Positions 1 to 5,450 of a DNA stretch of 5,450 nucleotides are shown piece after piece. How positions within the stretch are numbered: the first letter of the stretch is position 1; each line of letters opens with the position of its first letter. Source of the DNA: Sphaerochaeta sp. (GTDB taxonomy: Bacteria > Spirochaetota > Spirochaetia > Sphaerochaetales > Sphaerochaetaceae); the NCBI GenBank assembly GCA_003446545.1, contig DMAO01000040.1:1-5450 (forward strand), in the 5' to 3' direction. The notes below the pieces were generated by a model. The model had not been told where the DNA came from, searched no databases, and saw nothing but the letters and a program-made list of their open reading frames with translations. The translations under genes and the position numbers were made by a program.

Positions 1-17
1 CCATTACCGAGCGAGTG

Positions 18-127
18 CTGGGAAAGCAAGGTGAGATACCCCGCCCCTTGGGGCGGAAAAGGAGGCAACGCCTCCTGAGTCCAGGGCTTGCCCTGGGGTA
101 TTGATACCTTTCATTGCTTTTCCCCAG
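18..127. repeat. Compound palindromic element with three tandem hairpins inside an outer inverted repeat (REP/MITE-like or structured RNA)
   Basis: Seen directly: three consecutive perfect 7-bp hairpins. CCGCCCC-TT-GGGGCGG lies at 41-56, AGGAGGC-AAC-GCCTCCT at 60-76, and CCAGGGC-TT-GCCCTGG at 81-96. They are separated by AAA and GAGT. Hairpins 1 and 3 can also be read as 6-bp stems with a CTTG tetraloop. ATACC (36-40) pairs with GGTAT (97-101) and closes the three arms into a four-way junction with no unpaired base next to arms 1 and 3. Further out, CTGGGAAAGCAA (18-29) pairs with 114-127 with two one-base bulges. GGTAT-TG-ATACC (97-108) is an alternative small hairpin. The element lies 46 nt beyond the HNH stop codon. 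GC-rich multi-hairpin intergenic repeats are known in many bacteria (REP, MITE); membership in such a family here is inference, since only one copy is visible. Confidence 0.7.
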
Positions 128-131
128 TGTA

Positions 132-157
132 CTCTTCCTTTTCACGCGTGGGAAGAG
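132..157. repeat. Inverted repeat / hairpin downstream of the HNH gene
   Basis: CTCTTCC (132-138) pairs with GGAAGAG (151-157). The 12-nt loop contains the perfect palindrome CACGCGTG (143-150), so the inner CAC/GTG can stack directly on the outer stem. It starts 17 nt beyond the HNH stop codon on the minus strand and is the first structure transcribed after the operon. No T run follows it on the minus strand, so it does not look like a canonical intrinsic terminator. On the plus strand a short TTGTTTT (161-167) follows, which is also weak. It may be an outer arm of the neighbouring palindromic element or protect the mRNA 3' end. Confidence 0.5.
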
Positions 158-173
158 CATTGTTTTGGGATTG

Positions 174-1049
174 TCAGAGTATCAAAGAGTGCTTGATTGT
201 CAAAGGGGAATGTTTGCCGGAAATTTGGTTGAAGACAAAGAGATGGCCCTGTCTCCTTTCCAGTATGTGCTCTTCAGTATGGAAGCGCCTGTGACAGTTC
301 GGGCAGAGGCAAAGCATGTTTTCCATCAGATCGATCCCTCCCTTTGAGAGAGGCTGTATGTGGTGCACATCAGCATTAAGGTGCTTCCACTGTTCCTTTA
401 TGGGGAGCGTTCGCACCCACTTGGGGCGATAGATCCTTGTGTGGCAAATCTGGCAGTAGAAATCGTACCTGCATTTGAGCACTTCCTTAAGGGAGGTACT
501 GCTCACGTAGTATTTGCTCGAACCATATCGGAACTCCTGGCTTGAGGCAGGGACGAAAGAGAGTCGGCTCTCTATCTGCTGACGGTCATCTACATCCTTG
601 AGGAACTGGTTTATCCAATAGCGTGCATCAAGCTCCGCCACGCCATAGTCAGGTTGTTGGTCCTCCCTATACATCTGTGCCTTATCAAGAAGATACGAAT
701 AGATAAGCAGATAGGCCTCTTCTGCGGTGTAGGGCTTGAGGATTGCCAAGGCATCCTCTAAGGGGAACCCTTCAAAAAAATGCTTGTGAACATCCACAAG
801 CCCCAGGAAATGTAGGATATTCATTGACTGGAATCCTCTGGAGTAGGCAGGGTCGAGTCCGAGAATATCCTTATCAAGGGCGCGATGGCTCAGGCCATGG
901 AAGAGGTAGTGATAGACCACCTCTTTATGATCATCAAGGGAGTACTGGTTGAACTCCCTTCCCCTGCCAGTTTGCTGGAGGGGAGGGAAGCATGGAAGAA
1001 TCCTTGTCCTGTTCATAGGACAACTGTATCTGCTCTTGATTGTGAGCAC
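174..1049 (-). CDS. HNH endonuclease domain protein
   Basis: A 291-residue soluble protein with no signal peptide or membrane segment. The C-terminal third is a clear zinc-supported HNH nuclease fold. It has C199-x2-C202, then a D-V-H229-H230 core followed by IQPLSKGG, N244, and C249-P-N-C252-H-R-R-F-H257. The two CxxC pairs should bind structural zinc, and H229/H230, N244 and H253 or H257 form the beta-beta-alpha metal site. Residues 33-190 look helical and resemble no domain I can name; they may recognise the substrate. The start used is a GTG 31 nt after the symporter stop, with a poor, distant GAAGG. An ATG at 1016 would remove 11 residues. The first 30 residues look low in family character, so the true start is uncertain. 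It is the last gene of the acyltransferase-symporter operon. HNH proteins range from restriction and repair enzymes to homing nucleases; no partner methylase, recombinase or toxin is visible, so the target is unknown. Confidence 0.85.
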   Translation of the reverse strand: MLTIKSRYSCPMNRTRILPCFPPLQQTGRGREFNQYSLDDHKEVVYHYLFHGLSHRALDKDILGLDPAYSRGFQSMNILHFLGLVDVHKHFFEGFPLEDALAILKPYTAEEAYLLIYSYLLDKAQMYREDQQPDYGVAELDARYWINQFLKDVDDRQQIESRLSFVPASSQEFRYGSSKYYVSSTSLKEVLKCRYDFYCQICHTRIYRPKWVRTLPIKEQWKHLNADVHHIQPLSKGGIDLMENMLCLCPNCHRRFHTEEHILERRQGHLFVFNQISGKHSPLTIKHSLIL

Positions 1050-1080
1050 AAGAGCTTTTTGTACCTTCAGCTGCTATTGC

Positions 1081-2505
1081 CTACACCTCTTCAGTATAGA
1101 AAAGCTTTCCTGCTTGTGCGAAGGAACGCTTCTTTGCAATAATCAGGTAGGAGATGAAGGAAGCAGTCATATAGAACGCTGATATGAGGACAGCTAGCCA
1201 GAAGAGTGAAGGCTGGTTCCGCGTTATACTGAAAGCCGGCAAGTTCATGCTCATGATGAAGGGGATGGCAAGTATGAATACAACGCCTACTGCATAGAGA
1301 TAATCCGTTGCCACAGGTGTTTCAAACTCCTTGTCCACAACCCTCAGAAGGGCCAGACCTGTAGGAAGGGTGCCTGTTGCTGTCCCGTAGATGACCAACA
1401 TCCTAAAGAACTGGTGATCGTCATAGATACGCGAGCAGTACCAAGGCAGAACGACGAGCGTCAAAAGCAATCCCGTCAATACCAGAGCCAATATGGGTAA
1501 CCAGTATCCCTGGACGACGACCAGAGAGATGGCCCCGAGCGATGTTGCCACAGTCAGGTCTACCGACAATCCGCTGATGCGGTTACAGGTTGCCGTGTCG
1601 ATGGTGGTCTCAACCTTGAAGAGACGCATGATCATCTTCACACCCAAGGCACAGAATGAACTGAATACGAAGTTGATACCCCACAGGCTATCTGCAAGGT
1701 CCGAGCCCATGGGACCGATAAGGTCCAATAGCGTTGTAAGGCCGGTAAGGAAACCCCAGCTGATGAGATATGTAGTCATGATCAGGGCTATATGATAGGT
1801 CAAAGAATCCATGGACTCCCCATCAGTGGTAAGGTAGGAACCTACCGGCCTTTCGGTGGTGACCCGACTGAAGAAACCTGTACGAATACTCTGAGAGTTA
1901 ATCTTTTCCCGATAACCTTTGGCTATCCACCCACGCTTGAGGCCTTGGTTTATCAGCATGACGCCCCCAAAACTTCCTATGAGGAACCCTATGGCTGCCA
2001 TGGTAAGACCGACAGACGGAGCTCCCATAAAGCCCATCTTTTCCCACGTGACCCCTATCGAATAGGCTTGGCCTGGCCCCAATTCAAAGCCAAGAGGAAG
2101 AAAGAACCCTATGGAAGGGAATAGGGTAGGGCTCACCGTGGCAATCAGCAGGGCAGTGACCAACAGGCCAAAGAAGGCTTGCAGGCCATACTGGGCCATG
2201 ACAGCCGTCACGTTTGCTGCAATGGTGCGTTTTCCCCTAACCTTTTCCCTATTCTCGGGTACAACCCTGAGCATCATTGCAATGAATGAGATGTTCAGAA
2301 GATGATAGACTATCTCACCCAAGTAGTCGCTTTTTAGGCCAAACATAGGGGCAAAAAAGTTATAGAACACCAAGAGCAGTATGCCTGCAACAATGGAGGC
2401 TGGGATGAGGAAGCGTTGGAAAAAACGGATCCTTGCCCGGGCAAGGGCGGCAATGAGTAAAGCCGTCGAAATGATTCCGATATGTATAATGTAAGTCCAG
2501 TTCAT
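1081..2505 (-). CDS. GltS-type sodium/glutamate symporter family protein
   Basis: A 474-residue integral inner-membrane protein with about ten to twelve hydrophobic segments, expected to import glutamate or a related carboxylate with sodium. Two inverted-repeat signature regions are visible. LGFELGPGQAYSIG (138-151) is followed by a GFMGAPSVGLTMAAIGFLIG helix and corresponds to the GxGxGxA hairpin of GltS. GTATGTLPTGLALLRVVD (374-391) is the second half's counterpart. The two halves are joined by a charged loop at about 188-232, longer than in E. coli GltS (401 residues). The variant FELGPGQ and TGTLPTG motifs mean that the substrate cannot be assigned with certainty. Its ATG overlaps the acyltransferase stop codon as ATGA, with AGGAG five bases upstream, so the two are translationally coupled. 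The HNH gene follows 31 nt later. Confidence 0.85.
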   Translation of the reverse strand: MNWTYIIHIGIISTALLIAALARARIRFFQRFLIPASIVAGILLLVFYNFFAPMFGLKSDYLGEIVYHLLNISFIAMMLRVVPENREKVRGKRTIAANVTAVMAQYGLQAFFGLLVTALLIATVSPTLFPSIGFFLPLGFELGPGQAYSIGVTWEKMGFMGAPSVGLTMAAIGFLIGSFGGVMLINQGLKRGWIAKGYREKINSQSIRTGFFSRVTTERPVGSYLTTDGESMDSLTYHIALIMTTYLISWGFLTGLTTLLDLIGPMGSDLADSLWGINFVFSSFCALGVKMIMRLFKVETTIDTATCNRISGLSVDLTVATSLGAISLVVVQGYWLPILALVLTGLLLTLVVLPWYCSRIYDDHQFFRMLVIYGTATGTLPTGLALLRVVDKEFETPVATDYLYAVGVVFILAIPFIMSMNLPAFSITRNQPSLFWLAVLISAFYMTASFISYLIIAKKRSFAQAGKLFYTEEV

Positions 2506-3689
2506 AGATTCTCCTTTTTTGCATACAGGTGAAATAGTTCAACGTACTTAAGGGAGGATCCGTCTCTCTCAATCCGTATCCTATACAGTTTGTCATCGTG
2601 ATAAAATTCTATCGTGTTTTTTGCATTGATGACCATCGATTGCATCTTGGAAAACGGGAGCACTGAGAACAGGACAGGGTCAGGACTGACAACTTGGAGT
2701 CCCTCCCTTGTAGATGAGAGGGAAAAATCCTTACTCAGAGTAAAGAGCTTGTCATCCTTTCCCCTCTGGAAGAGGATTCCCTTGTCAGGGGGGAAAATAG
2801 GGGCATCCGGATTTGCTGTTTGCAAGTGAATAAGCAGCTGCTGTTGCTCCCACTCATGCCATTGGGGAACATCCTTGAAAGGATTGTTTCCTTGCACCGT
2901 GGTGAACTGGTCATATGCATCCAGATGAGAGACCATGTTGCACTTGGTGCAGCTGATCAGGTCTTTCTTTGTCTGTAGGGTGCTGTACGACAGGCAATCG
3001 GGACAGAGGTAGAGTACTCTTTGCAAACCTTCGGCCTGTGCTTTTCCTAGGAACGGGATGTGAGTTTTTTCTTGCCATGCACGGTATGAGAAAGAAAGAT
3101 GCTCTACAAGGTATGTGTAGAGTTCATCCTTTGTCATCTCAGCGATGGCCTCCCTAGAAAGAGGGGGAAGTACCCTAAGAAGGGGAGAGCCCACCCTTTT
3201 CTTGTCAGCCCAGCGTGGCTTTGTCGCATAGATTCCCTCAAGGCTGAGGATAATGACGGGGACTTTCAGTATCTTGATGAGTTTTGCCGTCGATCGGTCA
3301 AATCCGACACTCTCCCCATCCCATGTCCTGGTCCCTTCAGGGAAGAGACCTACGTTATCCCCCTCTTTGAGGGCTTTGGAAATGGCTCTGATGGTATGCA
3401 GGTCACTACGTCCCTGTTGTTTTGCAATTGCTCCAACCCACCCTCCTAAAAGGAGTTTCAGCCCAAAGAGCTTGAACAGGACTGCTCCTGCAATCCATCT
3501 GATATGCACCTTGGCAGCGGAAGAGACAAAGAAAGCGTCATAGACTTGGCTGTGGTTTCCCAAGATGAGAAAAGGTTCTTGCATGTGCGTAAGAATCTCC
3601 ATCCCCTCGGTTTGGATGTTATTGGACCAGAGTAGGTAACGACCATACGTTGGTCTGGAAATTCTTATGAATAATGGTGTTTTTGACAC
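2502..3689 (-). CDS. 1-acyl-sn-glycerol-3-phosphate acyltransferase (PlsC family) with zinc ribbon and C-terminal extension
   Basis: A 395-residue protein. Residues 30-200 are a PlsC/LPLAT acyltransferase domain. The NH(x4)D catalytic motif is at N45-H46...D51, and a GAIAKQQGR segment (86-94) sits in the place of motif II. FPEGTR at 116-121 binds the glycerophosphate, and VPVI at 143-146 is motif IV. The family acylates lysophosphatidic acid to phosphatidic acid at the inner face of the membrane. Unusually, a zinc ribbon follows (C229-x2-C232 ... C247-x2-C250). A further beta-rich region of about 90 residues (305-395) follows, which could be a PH/GRAM-like fold (inference). Ordinary bacterial PlsC is about 240 residues, so the last 190 are an extension. 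The start is GTG with AGGGAG five bases upstream and a good promoter just before it. It is the first gene of the operon. The acceptor could be another lysolipid. Confidence 0.85.
   Translation of the reverse strand: MSKTPLFIRISRPTYGRYLLWSNNIQTEGMEILTHMQEPFLILGNHSQVYDAFFVSSAAKVHIRWIAGAVLFKLFGLKLLLGGWVGAIAKQQGRSDLHTIRAISKALKEGDNVGLFPEGTRTWDGESVGFDRSTAKLIKILKVPVIILSLEGIYATKPRWADKKRVGSPLLRVLPPLSREAIAEMTKDELYTYLVEHLSFSYRAWQEKTHIPFLGKAQAEGLQRVLYLCPDCLSYSTLQTKKDLISCTKCNMVSHLDAYDQFTTVQGNNPFKDVPQWHEWEQQQLLIHLQTANPDAPIFPPDKGILFQRGKDDKLFTLSKDFSLSSTREGLQVVSPDPVLFSVLPFSKMQSMVINAKNTIEFYHDDKLYRIRIERDGSSLKYVELFHLYAKKENL
2511..2515 (-). promoter_or_regulatory. Ribosome binding site of the symporter gene
   Basis: AGGAG on the minus strand lies five bases before the ATG at 2505, inside the last codons of the acyltransferase gene. 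It fixes the symporter start and, with the ATGA overlap, indicates coupled translation. Confidence 0.8.
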
Positions 3690-3700
3690 TCTTTCTCCCT
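3690..3700 (-). promoter_or_regulatory. Ribosome binding site of the acyltransferase gene
   Basis: AGGGAG (3700-3695 on the minus strand) stands five bases before the GTG at 3689, ideal spacing, and supports that non-ATG start. If the promoter just upstream is used as predicted, the mRNA leader would consist of little more than this site. Confidence 0.75.
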
Positions 3701-3706
3701 ATGTAA

Positions 3707-3735
3707 AATATATCATGCTAAAACTCTAGTGTCTA
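3707..3735 (-). promoter_or_regulatory. Sigma70-type promoter of the acyltransferase-symporter-HNH operon
   Basis: On the minus strand TAGACA (3735-3730, five of six to TTGACA) is followed after exactly 17 bases by TATATT (3712-3707, five of six to TATAAT). The predicted start is near 3700, only about 11 nt before the GTG start codon. No other promoter of this quality was noticed in the gap 3690-3853, and the genes downstream are tightly packed, so it should drive all three. Confidence 0.65.
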
Positions 3736-3748
3736 TGGAAAACTAGAG
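3724..3748. promoter_or_regulatory. Possible operator: inverted repeat over the -35 box
   Basis: CTCTAGT (3724-3730) and ACTAGAG (3742-3748) form a perfect 7-bp inverted repeat with an 11-nt centre. The -35 hexamer (3730-3735) lies at its left arm and centre. This size and position suit a dimeric repressor, but no regulator gene is in the window. A second, weaker repeat, GGACAG-N9-CTGTCC, lies further upstream at 3765-3785. Chance occurrence cannot be excluded. Confidence 0.35.
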
Positions 3749-3853
3749 ACGAAAATCACTGGGTGGACAGTACGATTACCTGTCCGTCGAAAACAGAAAA
3801 GAAGAGCAAGTCCCGAATCTTTCAGGTACTCAGGAACTGTAAGAAAGAATAAC

Positions 3854-4333
3854 CTACTCCCCCACATCATAGATGCCATAGGGACTGGCCTTCCCTGACC
3901 CTGCGATGGGGAAGTCATGGTCAAGCACATCTGTGGGATTGCCGTTGTTCTTGAAGTTGCCGATGTTTTCCTTTTTCTTGGTGTCAACAGAAATCACAGG
4001 CTGTCTCTCTTCCATGAAGGCCCTGCGCAAACTGCACATCCCTGTCCACATGGGCTTCGCCCACCTGGAGGGCCTTCTGGTTGAGCTGCAGACTGTAGCC
4101 AAGTTCCTTGAGAAGTTCCCCGACCTTGACATGGCTGAGATCCGGTATCCTTGTTTACTAAGCTCAGACTGGAGATTCCACAGGCTCTTTGTAGTCCAGC
4201 ACAGGGGGTTCTCGGGATTCCCGATAGTGGATTCCAAGGCCAGTGCCTCAAGGGCCAGAAGTTTGCGCCTCTGGCTTTCCGAAAGTATGGGCATCATCTT
4301 GGATATCCTGTTCTTTGATGCTTTATCTATCAT
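3854..4333 (-). pseudogene. ISAzo13-family transposase remnant, frameshifted and truncated
   Basis: The frame opening at 4333 begins with SESQRRKLLA and runs into GNPENPLCWTTKSLWNLQ and KQGYRIS, typical of the N-terminal part of ISAzo13 transposases. Near 4137-4138 two extra bases (TC) shift the frame. The family sequence continues as SHVKVGELLKELGYSLQLN, then HVDRDVQFAQ, in the next frame. Near 4019-4028 about 17 bases are missing and the first frame returns as FMEERQPVISVDTKKKE, NIGNFKNNG, DVLDHDFP and GKASPYGIYDVG. The D of VISVDTKKKE is probably the first catalytic acidic residue. The family's HTH region (about 60 residues) is deleted near 4245-4258, and about 7 residues are missing near 3941-3946. 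Homology stops with a stop codon at 3854, so the rest of the catalytic domain is lost. No terminal repeats or target duplication were found. The product cannot be active. The family assignment is from recalled family sequence. Confidence 0.8.
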
Positions 4334-4388
4334 AGGAAGAGTGTATTATGCCAGGGCAATATATTCTATAGGAAAATTGTTAATAAAC

Positions 4389-4842
4389 TTACAAAAAAGA
4401 CGCGGAGAATGCCTCTATGCTGGCAAAGCAACCAAGCATTTCCTGAAGTGCTGGAGGAACGGTATTGTCATCAAGGTCTCCAGTGTCCATCAGATAATTC
4501 CCAAACCGAAGTAAATTGGATATTCCGTAGGCAAGGGAGGAGTGCAAGACCTCACCCGTTGTTAGCCTTGGAGTATGCACACCGGGGTGTCGGGGGCGAT
4601 TCCCTAGGTGCGGATGCGACGATAACTCCCATACATTGAGCTTGGGGCCATGCCCTGACAAACGGGCAGAAGTGGGAAAGCATATCCTTATGGTTCGAGC
4701 GGATAGTGCTAATCGGGAAAATATCCAACCATCCAAAGACACCGGAATTGTGGAAGGAACCTAACAGGGCAAAACGACGAACGTTGGCTCGGACGCCATT
4801 AATACCTGCGGTTGACTTGATTGTCTTATTCCATTGGCTCAT
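4389..4842 (-). pseudogene. Unrecognised gene of about 150 codons, apparently split by one frameshift
   Basis: One frame runs from ATG 4842 (MSQWNKTIKSTAG, later RRFALLGSFHNSGVFGWLD and MGVIVASAPRE) but loses protein character and stops at 4552. A second frame gains it at about 4570 (EVLHSSLAYGISNLLRFG, then DTGDLDDNTVPPALQEML) and ends at 4389. Removing one C from the C5 run (GGGGG on the plus strand, 4592-4596) joins them into one protein of 150 residues. The start overlaps the end of the peroxiredoxin-like gene by 17 nt, as in a coupled operon, but no strong Shine-Dalgarno is visible. I do not recognise the family. The order GVIVASA ... basic helix ... TGxLDDNTVPP recalls the C-terminal half of some flavodoxin-like oxidoreductases, a weak impression only. 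It could be a true pseudogene, a sequencing error, or two unrelated chance frames. Confidence 0.4.
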
Positions 4843-5450
4843 GTTTCTCTTGTGGGGTCACATCCTGATCATGTATTTGAGCGAGCAATTCCGTTCCCTT
4901 CAACCTCACTTTGTAATTTGGGTTGCTGTAGACATACCGTATGACTCTCTTGCTATCAGTGATGAAGACAGAAGGAACCGGGAGGAGATGGTGAGTTTGT
5001 CCAGAAGCCTTTTCAAGCTGTATTCCAACTAGGCGGTATTTCACCACTGTCTTGGAATCGACTTGGAACGCAATTCCGAATGCTTTAGCCGCATCCATGA
5101 GACTGTCACTATAGATGCTGTATTCCGTTTGGTACTTCAGCATTGTCTTTTCGACTTCCTCTACCTTGTCGGTTGTTATTCCGACAATCGTATACCCCTC
5201 TTCTGAAAGTTGGGGAGCAATCATCGCCAGATCGCGGAGCTGGGTGTTGCAATATGGACACCAGCCACCACGGTAGAAGATGAGTATTGCCTTATCCTTC
5301 ACAATCTGATGTAGTGTTACGCTCTTCCCTTGAATATCCTGTACAATTACGTTTGGGATGACCATGCCTATATCCAAAGCTTTCGGTTCTTCCGCCGAAG
5401 GTGCGACCTGATTCTCTTTCATTCCCCAACGAAGCGAGAGTAGCAAAAGC
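4826..5450 (-). CDS. Peroxiredoxin-like (AhpC/TSA) thioredoxin-fold protein, N-terminus beyond the window
   Basis: At least 206 residues are in frame up to the stop at 4826. The thioredoxin fold is clear: IPNVIVQDIQGKSVTL, then AILIFYRGGWCPYCNTQLRDL with a CPYC redox pair, then the TIVGITTD strand and a SDSLMDAAKAFGIAF helix. LPVPSVFITDSKRVIRYVY carries the cis-proline loop, and the end reads NPNYKVRLKGTELL. This matches peroxiredoxin-like family proteins, which have RGGWCPYC rather than the PxxxTxxC of typical peroxiredoxins; they are thiol oxidoreductases or peroxide reductases. The frame is open to the right edge. The first codons read LLLLSL, then ENQVAPSAEEPK. This could be the end of a lipoprotein-like or secreted leader cut off by the window, or the start could be the TTG at 5446 or the ATG near 5422. 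Its stop overlaps the next reading frame by 17 nt. Confidence 0.85.
   Translation of the reverse strand, partial: LLLLSLRWGMKENQVAPSAEEPKALDIGMVIPNVIVQDIQGKSVTLHQIVKDKAILIFYRGGWCPYCNTQLRDLAMIAPQLSEEGYTIVGITTDKVEEVEKTMLKYQTEYSIYSDSLMDAAKAFGIAFQVDSKTVVKYRLVGIQLEKASGQTHHLLPVPSVFITDSKRVIRYVYSNPNYKVRLKGTELLAQIHDQDVTPQEKHEPME

Larger units (their letters stand above)
1..173. other. Gene-free left edge dominated by palindromic structure
   Basis: No convincing coding region is present. Apart from the compound palindrome and the hairpin listed separately, bases 1-17 show nothing I can name. The region lies beyond the 3' end of the operon, where repeats of this kind are commonly tolerated. Confidence 0.6.

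Noticed and set aside
41..96. CRISPR array or integron attC site
   Set aside because: The three hairpins differ in sequence and are not spaced by uniform spacers. No attC core sites or cas/integrase genes are present.
30..110. tRNA or tmRNA gene in the cloverleaf-like region
   Set aside because: Arm lengths and loops of two to four bases do not fit a tRNA. There is no seven-base anticodon loop, T-loop consensus or acceptor stem with CCA.
132..167. Intrinsic terminator for the operon
   Set aside because: The hairpin is followed by no T run on the minus strand; the plus-strand TTGTTTT is too weak and on the wrong strand for the operon.
360..545. Plus-strand short open frames inside the HNH, symporter and acyltransferase genes
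   Set aside because: They are shadows of genes with unmistakable catalytic or transport motifs on the minus strand, and none has convincing start signals or domains.
3733..3987. Minus-strand open frame extending from the transposase remnant into the promoter gap
   Set aside because: It is out of frame with the transposase family sequence. The part beyond the remnant (3733-3853) shows no family resemblance and overlaps the promoter elements.
4334..4388. Promoter between the unknown frame and the transposase remnant (TTGTAA and TATAGA-like boxes)
   Set aside because: The AT-rich stretch offers only poor hexamers and would serve a dead gene, so it is not listed as a feature.
3906..4514. A 202-codon open frame on the plus strand
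   Set aside because: It runs antisense across the transposase remnant, whose family motifs are clear on the minus strand. The plus frame has no recognisable motif.

Overview
The window looks like ordinary bacterial chromosome of moderate GC content carrying some mobile-element debris. Every gene I can support lies on the minus strand. A spirochaete of the Sphaerochaeta/Treponema type is my best guess, from the general look of the acyltransferase, symporter and HNH proteins. This is recall-based inference; no marker gene fixes the taxonomy.

Layout in the direction of transcription (right to left). At 5450-4826 is the 3' part of a peroxiredoxin-like thiol protein (AhpC/TSA type, CPYC motif); its N-terminus runs off the window. 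Overlapping its end by 17 nt is an unrecognised reading frame (4842-4389) that looks broken by one frameshift at a run of five C. At 4333-3854 is a badly decayed remnant of an ISAzo13-type transposase, with two frameshifts, several internal deletions and no C-terminal half. From 3853 to 3690 is a regulatory gap with a good sigma70-like promoter and an inverted repeat over its -35 box.

That promoter faces a compact operon of three genes: a PlsC-type 1-acylglycerol-3-phosphate acyltransferase with an added zinc ribbon and C-terminal domain (3689-2502); a GltS-type sodium/glutamate symporter family protein (2505-1081), coupled by an ATGA overlap; and, after 31 nt, an HNH-endonuclease-domain protein (1049-174). 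The three do not form an obvious pathway. The first two are membrane-related, and the HNH protein looks like a passenger at the end of the transcript.

The left end (1-173) has no gene but is the most structured DNA in the window. Three tight GC-rich hairpins sit side by side (41-56, 60-76, 81-96), enclosed by outer inverted repeats (about 18-40 against 97-127), and a fourth hairpin (132-157) follows. The whole could fold into a cloverleaf-like multibranched structure. It may be a REP/MITE-like palindromic repeat, a structured RNA end, or both.
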